A stretch of 11,969 bases of DNA from JAWLFY01 sp964462125 (GTDB lineage: Bacteria; Planctomycetota; Planctomycetia; Pirellulales; Pirellulaceae). The notes beneath the pieces are model-generated. The model saw only the letters and a program-made list of their open reading frames with translations. It ran no database searches and was not told the origin of the DNA. Where the stretch lies: positions 1 to 11,969 of the forward strand of contig CAYWXT010000176.1 of NCBI GenBank assembly GCA_964462125.1, written 5' to 3'. Shown here piece by piece: positions 7,100-11,969 of this stretch (the first letter of the stretch is position 1; every line of letters begins with the position of its first letter). A program made the position numbers and the translations under genes.

Positions 7100-7356
7100 A
7101 ACCGAAAGCCGTGCCGAGGCGACGTGCTGGTCGACATGCAGTTGTTGCTCGACACGACCGACTTGCTGGCGATCACCGAGCTCCATCGCTATGCCGGACT
7201 GATCACCCGGCTCGCGGCCATCACGCCGCCGGCAGCCAGCCTAACCATGAAGGTGAAATTGGCAATGTAGAGGCCCCAGCTGGCGTGATCGGTCATGTGG
7301 GTCACGATCATCCCCTCGGCGACCTGCGTGGCCCAGGCGTGGACGCCCACCATTGG
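7100..7356 (-). pseudogene. Fragment of an NrfD/PsrC-type membrane subunit
   Basis: Reading minus from 7356 gives MVGVHAWATQVAEG, then MTDHASWGLYIANF and TFMVRLAAGGVM. This is the conserved early region of NrfD/PsrC/DmsC-like quinone-interacting membrane subunits, whose signature is close to VSWGLYIANFTF..AAGG (family knowledge). The frame then hits TAG at 7189-7191 in the PAY motif. In another frame beyond it, VEQQLHVDQHVAS resembles the next conserved GEQL..A segment, so there is a stop and at least one indel. The first transmembrane segment and the bulk of the protein (normally 300-450 residues) are missing. The fragment is back to back with a NapA-type fragment on the other strand, so an inversion or two separate insertions are implied. 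No product is expected. Confidence 0.72.
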
Positions 7357-7381
7357 ACTCAACCTTCGCCTGATGGAACTC

Positions 7382-7916
7382 GGACACGAGGGAATGCGCG
7401 ACCAAGACGGACAGCTCCTGTTTGCGGTGACCGATGAGCAGGGCGCCGAAGTGCCAATCTGGGAATGGGAGCATTACTACGACGTGAATGTCGTTCGTGA
7501 CCGAAGGAAAGGCGTTTGACTTTTATCACTCGGTCACCGGCGACGGCCGAGCGCTGATCTGGTGTCACGAATACGCACCGCCGCCCGAGACGCCCGACGA
7601 AGGTTACCCGTTGTGGCTCTGTACCGGCCGTGTCCTCGAACACTGGCATTCGGGAACCATGACGGGGCGTGTTTCTCAACTCGCCCGGGCGATGCCGACC
7701 GGTTACGTCGAATTCCACCCGGAGGACGCCCAGGCGCTGAATGTTCGCCAAGGCGAAACGGTGGTGATCGAGACGAGGCGGGGAACGGCCGAATTGCCCG
7801 CCTGGATCAAAGGCCGTGGGAAACCGCCACGAGGGACAATTTTCGTGCCGTTTTTTGACGAGACCAAGCTGATCAACTCATGCGAGACAATTGCACCTCA
7901 TGTCACGGCAACTTGA
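7382..7916 (+). pseudogene. napA: C-terminal fragment of a NapA-type periplasmic nitrate reductase/molybdopterin oxidoreductase, frameshifted
   Basis: Two plus frames together give roughly the last fifth of a NapA-like catalytic subunit, which normally has about 800 residues. The first (from about 7382) reads GQLLFAVTDEQGAEVPIWEW then EHYYDV. Near 7487 the homology moves by one base into the frame of ATG 7488, giving FVTEGKAFDFYHSVTGDGRA, YPLWLCTGRVLEHWHSGTMT, YVEFHPEDAQALNVRQGE and KPPRGTIFVPFFDETKLIN. LCTGRVLEHWH.GTMT and PPRG..FVPFFD are hallmark motifs of the molybdopterin-binding C-terminal domain. Homology stops at LIN (7877), where NapA normally has VTLDA..PLS...DFKKCAV, and the frame ends at 7916. 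The [4Fe-4S] domain, Tat signal and most of the cofactor domains are absent. It is a relic, not a functional enzyme. Confidence 0.88.
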
Positions 7917-8097
7917 ACGGGTGACCCTGGAGCAAGCTCGCCGTTCATTTCTCAGTGGCGAAGCGCTCGCAATCCAGATCAAGTACCATTTTGACGGTGA
8001 GGTTTGGTGCGACACCCTGCTACCGGCACCCGTGGCGACCAAGATCATTCGCACGCGCGCGGGAACGATTCAGCAAGCCACGGGACCAAATCCCTGA
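7900..8097 (+). CDS. Small protein of unknown function following the napA relic
   Basis: 65 residues from ATG 7900 (a TTG at 7891 would add three). The sequence reads MSRQLERVTLEQARRSFLSG, EALAIQIKYHFDGEVWCDTL, then LPAPVATKIIRTRAG. A helix followed by a strand-rich FDG.VWCDTL segment looks protein-like and has mixed, non-repetitive composition. No signal peptide, membrane helix or known motif is evident, and I do not recognise the family. The start overlaps the tail of the NapA-relic frame, and no Shine-Dalgarno is obvious. It ends just before the palindrome and promoter of the SPFH operon. It may be a real short gene or part of the degraded cluster. Confidence 0.45.
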   Translation: MSRQLERVTLEQARRSFLSGEALAIQIKYHFDGEVWCDTLLPAPVATKIIRTRAGTIQQATGPNP

Positions 8098-8162
8098 CGC
8101 AAAACGTCGCCGTAGGCCAGGGTGGCAGCCTGTATGGGAACATATAGGAAATCGCCCGTGCA

Positions 8163-8178
8163 CGCTCCGGCCGGAGCG
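8163..8178. promoter_or_regulatory. Perfect 16-bp palindrome CGCTCCGGCCGGAGCG
   Basis: Self-complementary over 16 bp, ending 6 bp before the -35 hexamer of the SPFH promoter. It could be an operator for a dimeric regulator of that promoter. As RNA it could fold with a GGCC loop, and TCGTTTT follows it, so a weak terminator for the upstream region is an alternative. Confidence 0.4.
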
Positions 8179-8184
8179 GTCGTT

Positions 8185-8213
8185 TTGACATTTGCGCAAG
8201 CGGCACGTATCGT
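8185..8213 (+). promoter_or_regulatory. Sigma70-like promoter of the SPFH gene pair
   Basis: TTGACA at 8185-8190 matches the -35 consensus fully; a 17-bp spacer leads to TATCGT at 8208-8213 (four of six against TATAAT). Transcription would start near 8220, leaving a leader of about 65 nt that ends in AAGGAG (8273-8278) seven bases before the ATG at 8286. Confidence 0.5.
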
Positions 8214-8285
8214 TGCCGAGAAATCTGCGCCCTGAGACTCGCGTTTTTCGGCCAGGGACTGGTAACGCAAACAAGGAGCCTGCCG

Positions 8286-9281
8286 ATGCTGATCGTCCTA
8301 TTTTCCTTCGTCGCTGGATTGGCGGTTTATTCCGCCTTCCGCGTGCTGATCAACGGATTCTATGTCATCCGTCCCGATCAGCGTGCCGTCTTGACCAGTT
8401 TCGGTCGTGCCGAGCGACTCTCCGTCGGCGCCACCGCGGGCGACGACGACCCGAACCTCAGCAGCGATGAGCGGGAGCGTTACCGTTACCCGGCGGTCCG
8501 CGTGATCGGACCCGGCGGCCCTTATTTCAAGTGGCCCTGGCAAGAGGTCCACAAGGTCAGCGTCGCCACCCAATCGGTCGACCTGATTTGGGATCCAACC
8601 AAACACCAATCGACGATCGAAGCGGTCACCAAGGACAATTTGACCACCGGGGTGAGTGGACAGATTCGGTTCCGGGTCAGCGAGAACAACCTTTATGCCT
8701 ACCTGTTCGGCGTCACGAGCCCGTTGGAACACATCATGGGTTACTTCATCTCGCTTCTCCGGGAACGGATTGCCACATTTGTCGACCCCAAGGGGCAAAG
8801 TTTTCTAGCCGAGGACGAGGTCGCCGAAGAGCAGAGCGAGACGGCGGTCGAATTGTCCGAGGGGGTCTCGATCAACGATCTCCGCAAGAATCTGCCGATG
8901 CTGAACGCCTACATGGAACAGCAATGTGCGTCGACGCCCGGCCGGTATGGCGTCGAGCTCGATGCCGCCTTGATCACGACGATCGATCCGCCGCAGGAGG
9001 TCGACCGAGCTCTTTCGGCGATCAACAGCACGCGCAACCAGGTGGCTGCCGACTTGAGCACCGCGCGGGCCGACTCGGAGCAACAGATCACGATGAGCAG
9101 CCGAGCCGTCGAGATCGCTGCGAACAACGCCCAAGCAGAGATCGCCCCCCTCCGCGAACTCGCTTCAACGCTGCAGGCGATCAAAGACGAGGGAGGTTCG
9201 GGAGCCCTGCCGGTATACATCCGCAACATGCGTGTGCCGCTGCTCAAACGCGCCCGCCGACTCGTCCGGTCTGCCGAATAG
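8286..9281 (+). CDS. SPFH/band-7 domain membrane protein (HflK/HflC/prohibitin-like), first of pair
   Basis: 331 residues. The start is fixed by AAGGAG seven bases upstream of ATG 8286. Residues 1-22 form one hydrophobic membrane anchor (MLIVLFSFVAGLAVYSAF). The SPFH domain follows with NGFYVIRPDQRAVLTSFGRA at about 23-43, GPGGPYFKWPWQEVHKV, the DLIWDPT and TKDNLTTGVSGQIRFRV core strands, and VELDAALITTIDPPQEV. A helical, probably coiled-coil, Ala/Glu-rich part spans about 240-295 (NSTRNQVAADLSTARADSEQ), and the end is basic (LLKRARRLVRSAE). Two acidic insertions, DDDPNLSSDERE and EDEVAEEQSETAVELSE, are larger than in plain HflC. SPFH proteins assemble into ring- or cage-like membrane scaffolds, and HflK/HflC regulate the protease FtsH (family knowledge). 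No FtsH or NfeD gene is in the window. A second SPFH gene follows after 35 bp. Confidence 0.94.
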   Translation: MLIVLFSFVAGLAVYSAFRVLINGFYVIRPDQRAVLTSFGRAERLSVGATAGDDDPNLSSDERERYRYPAVRVIGPGGPYFKWPWQEVHKVSVATQSVDLIWDPTKHQSTIEAVTKDNLTTGVSGQIRFRVSENNLYAYLFGVTSPLEHIMGYFISLLRERIATFVDPKGQSFLAEDEVAEEQSETAVELSEGVSINDLRKNLPMLNAYMEQQCASTPGRYGVELDAALITTIDPPQEVDRALSAINSTRNQVAADLSTARADSEQQITMSSRAVEIAANNAQAEIAPLRELASTLQAIKDEGGSGALPVYIRNMRVPLLKRARRLVRSAE

Positions 9282-9316
9282 TCCGCCGCCATTTCTTCAT
9301 TGCCAAGGACCGAATC

Positions 9317-10228
9317 ATGGAACCGCTTTTGTTCATCATCCCGGGGATCGCCGGCTTGGCACTGATTCCCCTGTCGCTCGCTCTCGGCCGCGCCCTCGGC
9401 CTGTATGCCGTCGTCGAAGAATGCCAGGCGCAGGTGTTCACGCTGTTTGGAAAGGTCATCGGGGTGCTCGATGAGCCGGGACTGCACTTCCCGGTCGCCC
9501 AGTTCGGGCCGCGAGCGCTCTTGATGCCGTTGTTCGGAAAACGCCACCCGGTCAGCACCGCAATGCGCCAGCATTACCTCCGCGGCCAGATGGTGAATTC
9601 CGAAGAAGGGACTCCCATGGGAGTGGGGATTTGGTACGAGATGCAGGTGAATGACCCCGTCGCGTACTTGTTCATCAACACGAACCCCGAAGGATCGTTG
9701 GAAGCCAACGTGGCCAGTTCAACGATTTCGACCCTGAGCAACTTGGAAATGGACAAGATGCTGGAGGATCGTCACAGCCTCAGCCGCACCGTGCGGCAGA
9801 CGGTCTCGCCGCTGTCGGAAAAATGGGGTTATCGGCTCGGGTCAGTCTACATCCGCAAGGTCTTCTTCACCGACGCGCAAATGGTCGACAACATCACGGA
9901 CAAAGTCGTCAAACGCTTGGTGCAGGTCACCAGTGCGATGAAACAGGATGGGGAGAATCGCGTGGGGCTGATTCGCAGCGAAACGGCGAACAAAGTATCG
10001 CAGAAAATGGCCGAAGCCGCGGCGGTGCGCCCGGCCACCGTCGGTCAGGAATTGAATAAAATCGCCCGCCGTGATCCCGAAGTCCTGGAAGCGGTGATGC
10101 AAGTGATGGAAACGGAGAAGTTACTCGAATCCGGCGCCACGATGGATGTCCTTCCCGAAGGTGGCAACGTGCTGCTGCAGCTCGGTGGCGACAGCCCAAA
10201 TGTAACCGACGCCAGCCCCGATCATTAG
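9317..10228 (+). CDS. SPFH/band-7 domain membrane protein, second of pair
   Basis: 303 residues from ATG 9317, supported by AAGGA at 9305-9309 with a 7-bp spacer; the frame is open much further upstream but that part is antiparallel noise inside the first SPFH gene. Residues about 4-24 form the single membrane anchor (LLFIIPGIAGLALIPLSLAL). The SPFH domain then reads YAVVEECQAQVFTLFGKVIG, DEPGLHFPV, MGVGIWYEMQVNDPVAYLFI, a helix around LSNLEMDKMLEDRHSLSRTV, and YRLGSVYIRKVFFTDAQMVD, which ends the core. A charged helix follows (KRLVQVTSAMKQDGENRVGL) and the C-terminus is Gly/Asn-rich. With the preceding gene this suggests a hetero-oligomeric pair like HflK/HflC (inference); pair members usually interact. 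No plus-strand gene follows, and the 3' end is overlapped on the opposite strand by a possible membrane-protein frame. Confidence 0.94.
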   Translation: MEPLLFIIPGIAGLALIPLSLALGRALGLYAVVEECQAQVFTLFGKVIGVLDEPGLHFPVAQFGPRALLMPLFGKRHPVSTAMRQHYLRGQMVNSEEGTPMGVGIWYEMQVNDPVAYLFINTNPEGSLEANVASSTISTLSNLEMDKMLEDRHSLSRTVRQTVSPLSEKWGYRLGSVYIRKVFFTDAQMVDNITDKVVKRLVQVTSAMKQDGENRVGLIRSETANKVSQKMAEAAAVRPATVGQELNKIARRDPEVLEAVMQVMETEKLLESGATMDVLPEGGNVLLQLGGDSPNVTDASPDH

Positions 10229-10387
10229 CAGAGGAAGTCCCAGCCAAAACGATGGATTAAAAGCACAGCCCCAGCAGGCCGTTCCATCATTGCGAATTAG
10301 TTTGTAGTTGGGTACCAGTACCACGGACAGCAAGAGCAAAAACAACAAGCCGCCGACGGAGGCTCCCCAGCGGACCCAGTCGGCTTT
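10121..10387 (-). pseudogene. Two-helix membrane segment in the -1 frame after the antitoxin-like ORF
   Basis: On the minus strand, from the A4 run at 10385-10388, a frame reads ADWVRWGASVGG, LLFLLLLSVVLVP (first hydrophobic helix), NYKLIRNDGTACWGCAFNPS, FWLGLPLLMIGAGVGYIW (second helix), and ends at 10121. There is no ATG; a TTG at 10348 would start it inside the first helix. The frame joins the antitoxin-like ORF if one base is inserted in the A run, giving ...KRLDAEKADWVRW. Its last 36 codons are antisense to the second SPFH gene. The hydrophobic pattern looks designed, but the C-terminal part may be fortuitous. It is either the rest of a frameshifted two-domain gene or a remnant. Confidence 0.4.
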
Positions 10388-10575
10388 TCTGCGTCCAGAC
10401 GCTTGCGCACCTCATCAGCGTCAACCAGCCGTCCCGCTTCATCGTCGGCCAAGCCAGCCTCGATTTGCTGGCGAATGTAGAGGTGGTACTGCACGTCGTC
10501 CCACGACGCGTCCTCCGGTAATGAGTTAACGACCCCTTGAGCGGCGTCCTTCGCACGGGCAGGGGAGTGGTTCAT
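10297..10575 (-). CDS. Antitoxin-like small protein, probably frameshifted at its 3' end
   Basis: 92 residues as read. Residues 13-61 (QGVVNSLPEDASWDDVQYHL, YIRQQIEAGLADDEAGR, LVDADEVRKRL) match a short helical family often found as the antitoxin partner of ParE/RelE-type toxins, with the pattern LP.D.S..D..YHLYV..KI..GL.D..AGR...E.V..RL (recalled pattern, not a search). Such antitoxins usually end soon after RL. Here the remaining frame (PTGSAGEPPSAACCFCSCC) is Cys-rich and implausible, while the -1 frame after the A4 run at 10385-10388 gives a membrane segment. No toxin gene follows. The ATG at 10575 has no clear Shine-Dalgarno. It could be an orphan antitoxin or the soluble half of a broken membrane protein. 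Confidence 0.5.
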   Translation of the reverse strand: MNHSPARAKDAAQGVVNSLPEDASWDDVQYHLYIRQQIEAGLADDEAGRLVDADEVRKRLDAEKPTGSAGEPPSAACCFCSCCPWYWYPTTN

Positions 10576-10736
10576 CGGTCGATCCTCGCGTCAGCTGGCA
10601 AACCCGTTGTAGCCACGGACGACCCAGCCGAGCAATCACTGGCGGTGAGTCAGCCCGGTGCCAGAACATTAGCGATATGCGGGCGGGCGTAAACGGCCTG
10701 GCGATGGCCGCGCGCCGCTCCACCCCCGCTCCGTAT
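10576..10736. other. Intergenic stretch between the two toxin-antitoxin remnants
   Basis: About 160 bp with no convincing gene. The short frames present on both strands have Arg/Pro-rich composition typical of GC-rich noise. I saw no terminator, attachment site or clean inverted repeat. Confidence 0.4.
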
Positions 10737-11039
10737 TCATCGCTTCGTTCGCCCGAGCCGTTCCCCTGTTACGCAAACTTCGCTCTCAACCGGTCGTTGG
10801 TGGGTGCAGTGGATTCCGTGTCGACGGATGAGCCAATCGGTAAATCGTTCCGCAGGCCAGTAACGAACGCCATAGTCAGTCGGTGTACGGCGTTCCGGAT
10901 CTGCAATCAGTTGATCTATAGCTCTCCGAACACGTGCCAAGAAATCCGAGCCAAGATTTGGCTGCCGAGCATCGTACCATTCAGCAGCGTCAAGCACATC
11001 AGAATCAAAGAGCGGATGGTAACGTAACGATCTAGCCAT
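10737..11039 (-). pseudogene. ParE/RelE-family toxin with a replaced C-terminus
   Basis: Starting at ATG 11039 the frame reads MARSLRYHPLFDSDVLDAAE, WYDARQPNLGSDFLARVRRA, IDQLIADPERRTPTDYGVRY and WPAERF. This is the standard N-terminal two thirds of a ParE/RelE-type toxin: helical hairpin with AAEWY, the F...V..A...I..NP helix, then strands. Normal members continue with a hydrophobic strand (typically RFPY.V.Y) and VLHT.R. Here the text becomes TDWLIRRHGIHCTHQRPVES with no such strand, and the +1 frame (PIGSSVDTESTAP) does not restore it either. The break lies near 10845. The total of 100 residues is near family length, but the C-terminal core strands are gone, so activity is doubtful. The ATG overlaps the upstream antitoxin stop by 8 bp, the normal order for such modules. 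Confidence 0.72.
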
Positions 11040-11256
11040 CACGTGAATCGTAGATTCGCTTCCAAACCGCCTCGTGCGTAGATCCAAGATTGGGGTCGGA
11101 CAGCATCTCGTCACGCCGTCGAGTCGCTTCGATCACCGCCCAGTCGGGCAGCGGAAGAGGAGCTTCTTCTGCCGCTAGATCGTCCCAGATCTGCTCGACC
11201 AGCCGCAGTTTCTCCGCCGGCCCGAGATTGCGAATTGTGTCTGTGTAAATGTTCAT
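11032..11256 (-). CDS. Addiction-module antitoxin, PF09720 type
   Basis: 74 residues, reading MNIYTDTIRNLGPAEKLRLV, EQIWDDLAAEEAPLPLPDWA, then TRRRDEMLSDPNLGSTHEAVW and KRI. The pattern LS..EK..LVE.IWD.L......PLP.W...E..RR......P....W..V..RI is typical of PF09720, small antitoxins that neutralise a co-encoded ParE/RelE-type toxin by direct binding (family knowledge). The start is supported by AGGAGG (11261-11266) four bases before the ATG, the strongest RBS in the window. The stop overlaps the toxin start by 8 bp, so translation is coupled. The antitoxin looks intact although its toxin partner does not, a state expected when the toxin has decayed and the antitoxin is harmless (inference). Confidence 0.88.
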   Translation of the reverse strand: MNIYTDTIRNLGPAEKLRLVEQIWDDLAAEEAPLPLPDWAVIEATRRRDEMLSDPNLGSTHEAVWKRIYDSRDG

Positions 11257-11274
11257 ATTGCCTCCTAAGCTGCC

Positions 11275-11303
11275 ATTCTAGCCGAAGCTGGCAACGCAGG
11301 CAA
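11275..11303 (-). promoter_or_regulatory. Sigma70-like promoter of the toxin-antitoxin pair
   Basis: On the minus strand TTGCCT (11298-11303) and TAGAAT (11275-11280) are separated by 17 bp, matching four and five of six consensus bases. Transcription would start near 11268, directly before AGGAGG (11261-11266), giving a very short leader. No operator palindrome is obvious beyond this. Confidence 0.45.
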
Positions 11304-11399
11304 AACCGCCCGTAACGCGGCTCTTTCGGCGAACGGGGACGTTGACCGGGACCGAGCGGACGATCAACCATCACCCAAAGGGTCTGACGAGGTCTCCGG

Positions 11400-11560
11400 T
11401 CGAACGGTACGCCCGACATGGGCGTGATTGTCGTGGGGTGCAAGTCCCCTGTACGACACTGGAAACTTATAGGAGCTCAGTATACCAAATGATCCACTCC
11501 CGAAGGGATGTTCGATCCCGGGTTTTCGGAGTCGAGCCACGGTTTTCGGCCCGAACGCTC
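11400..11560 (+). ncRNA. Probable group II intron RNA remnant (5' part)
   Basis: A hairpin at 11430-11457 has stems GTCGT/ACGAC and GGGG/CCCC around the loop TGCAAGT, with TGT bulged. GGTGCAAGTCCC-type hairpins are common in domain I of bacterial group II introns (recalled, not searched). Further on is GGGAT-GTTCG-ATCCC at 11505-11519. The maturase C-terminal fragment begins right after, in the same orientation, as in an intron with its middle deleted. No GUGYG 5' end and no domain V were identified, so the boundaries are approximate. Confidence 0.45.
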
Positions 11561-11570
11561 TGCTCATGGA

Positions 11571-11969
11571 GCAACCAAGCAAGTCCAGCGGACGATCCGC
11601 CGCGGCTACCTGACGCAAAAGCTTCGCCTGGTGGTCAACCAGGAGAAGAGCCGCGTGGTCGCGTCCGATGGAGTCGAATTCCTCGGCTTTGTCTTTCGCG
11701 GCAAACGGGCGACGATCAACGTGTCGGCGAAGTCCCTCAAGCGCTTCAAGCGTCGTGTCCGCGAGATCACCGGCCGTAGCCGGGGTATCTCGCTGGAGCG
11801 GCGGATGAGCGAGCTGCGGAGTTACGTCCTCGGTTGGATGGGCTACTTCGCCTTGGCAGCGCAGCTGAAGCTATTCGCTCGACTTGACGGATGGCTACGC
11901 CGCCGGATTCGAATGTGCTACTGGAAACGCTGGCGGCATCCCCGCACGCGTCGCCGGGAACTCATTCGT
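11571..11969 (+). pseudogene. Group II intron reverse transcriptase/maturase, C-terminal fragment (continues past window)
   Basis: The frame is open to the window edge and reads QVQRTIRRGYLTQKLRLVVN, QEKSRVV, GVEFLGFVFRGKRATINV, KSLKRFKRRVREITGRSRG, ISLERRMSELRSYVLGWMGY, then FALAAQLKLFARLDGWLRRR and MCYWKRWRHPRTRRREL. This is the last RT block (L.VN..KS), thumb and maturase domain (GIIM type) of a group II intron protein, which splices its host intron and reverse-transcribes it into DNA (family knowledge). RT blocks 1-6, including the catalytic YADD, are missing: upstream codons become unrelated and intron-like RNA begins within about 20 bp. No start codon is appropriate. The 5' boundary given is where similarity fades. 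At most the splicing-assisting part could be made, so it is called a relic. Confidence 0.9.

Noticed and set aside
8531..9316. N-terminal extension of the second SPFH protein
   Set aside because: The upstream frame lies inside the first SPFH gene in another phase; ATG 9317 has AAGGA and begins with a membrane anchor.
10526..10723. Minus-strand frame (RRAAIARPFTPARISLMFWH)
   Set aside because: It overlaps the start of the antitoxin-like ORF in another frame and has Arg/Pro-rich composition typical of noise; no family recognised.
1..11969. CRISPR arrays, tRNA and rRNA genes, insertion-sequence ends, retron or defence-system cores
   Set aside because: I looked for regularly spaced repeats, tRNA-like cloverleaf ends and transposase motifs and saw none; the only mobile-element trace is the group II intron fragment at the right end.

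Overview
The window looks like a GC-rich chromosome segment from a planctomycete, probably of the Pirellulales/Rhodopirellula kind. The basis is gene style rather than a marker: an HPGH-type isoleucyl-tRNA synthetase behind a very acidic small gene, paired AKR/TIM-barrel sugar enzymes, lipoproteins, and few Shine-Dalgarno sequences. The species is not identifiable from the sequence alone.

Layout. Positions 1-2504 (minus strand) hold the 5' two thirds of ileS and, upstream of it, a gene for an extremely acidic protein. A divergent intergenic region of about 350 bp follows. Positions 2859-4966 (plus) encode two overlapping lipoprotein genes, an LpoB-like penicillin-binding-protein activator and a COG3014-like TPR lipoprotein. 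A 100-N assembly gap at 5010-5109 sits in the next intergenic stretch, and the same 29 bp flank both sides, so the gap is probably an unmerged contig overlap. Positions 5311-7091 (plus) hold an aldo/keto reductase and a xylose-isomerase-like TIM-barrel enzyme that overlap by ATGA.

Positions 7100-7916 are a gene graveyard. An NrfD/PsrC-type membrane-subunit fragment (minus strand) stands back to back with a frameshifted C-terminal fragment of a NapA-type molybdoenzyme (plus strand). A small ORF of unknown function follows. A palindrome and a good sigma70-like promoter then precede two SPFH/band-7 genes (8286-10228), both with clear ribosome binding sites.

Positions 10121-11256 (minus) look like toxin-antitoxin debris. 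There is an antitoxin-like reading frame that runs, through an apparent -1 shift at an A4 run, into a two-helix membrane segment. Beyond it is a ParE/RelE-type toxin that has lost its normal C-terminus, preceded by an intact-looking PF09720-type antitoxin with its own promoter and RBS. The right end (about 11400-11969) carries a decayed group II intron: RNA-like hairpins fused to the C-terminal part of an intron reverse transcriptase/maturase that lacks its catalytic half.

The left half is ordinary housekeeping sequence and the right half is a mosaic of functional genes and broken mobile or accessory genes. I did not find a clearly new defence or biosynthetic system. The most unusual points are the molybdoenzyme remnant, the antitoxin/membrane frameshift locus, the decapitated group II intron and the spurious-looking gap.
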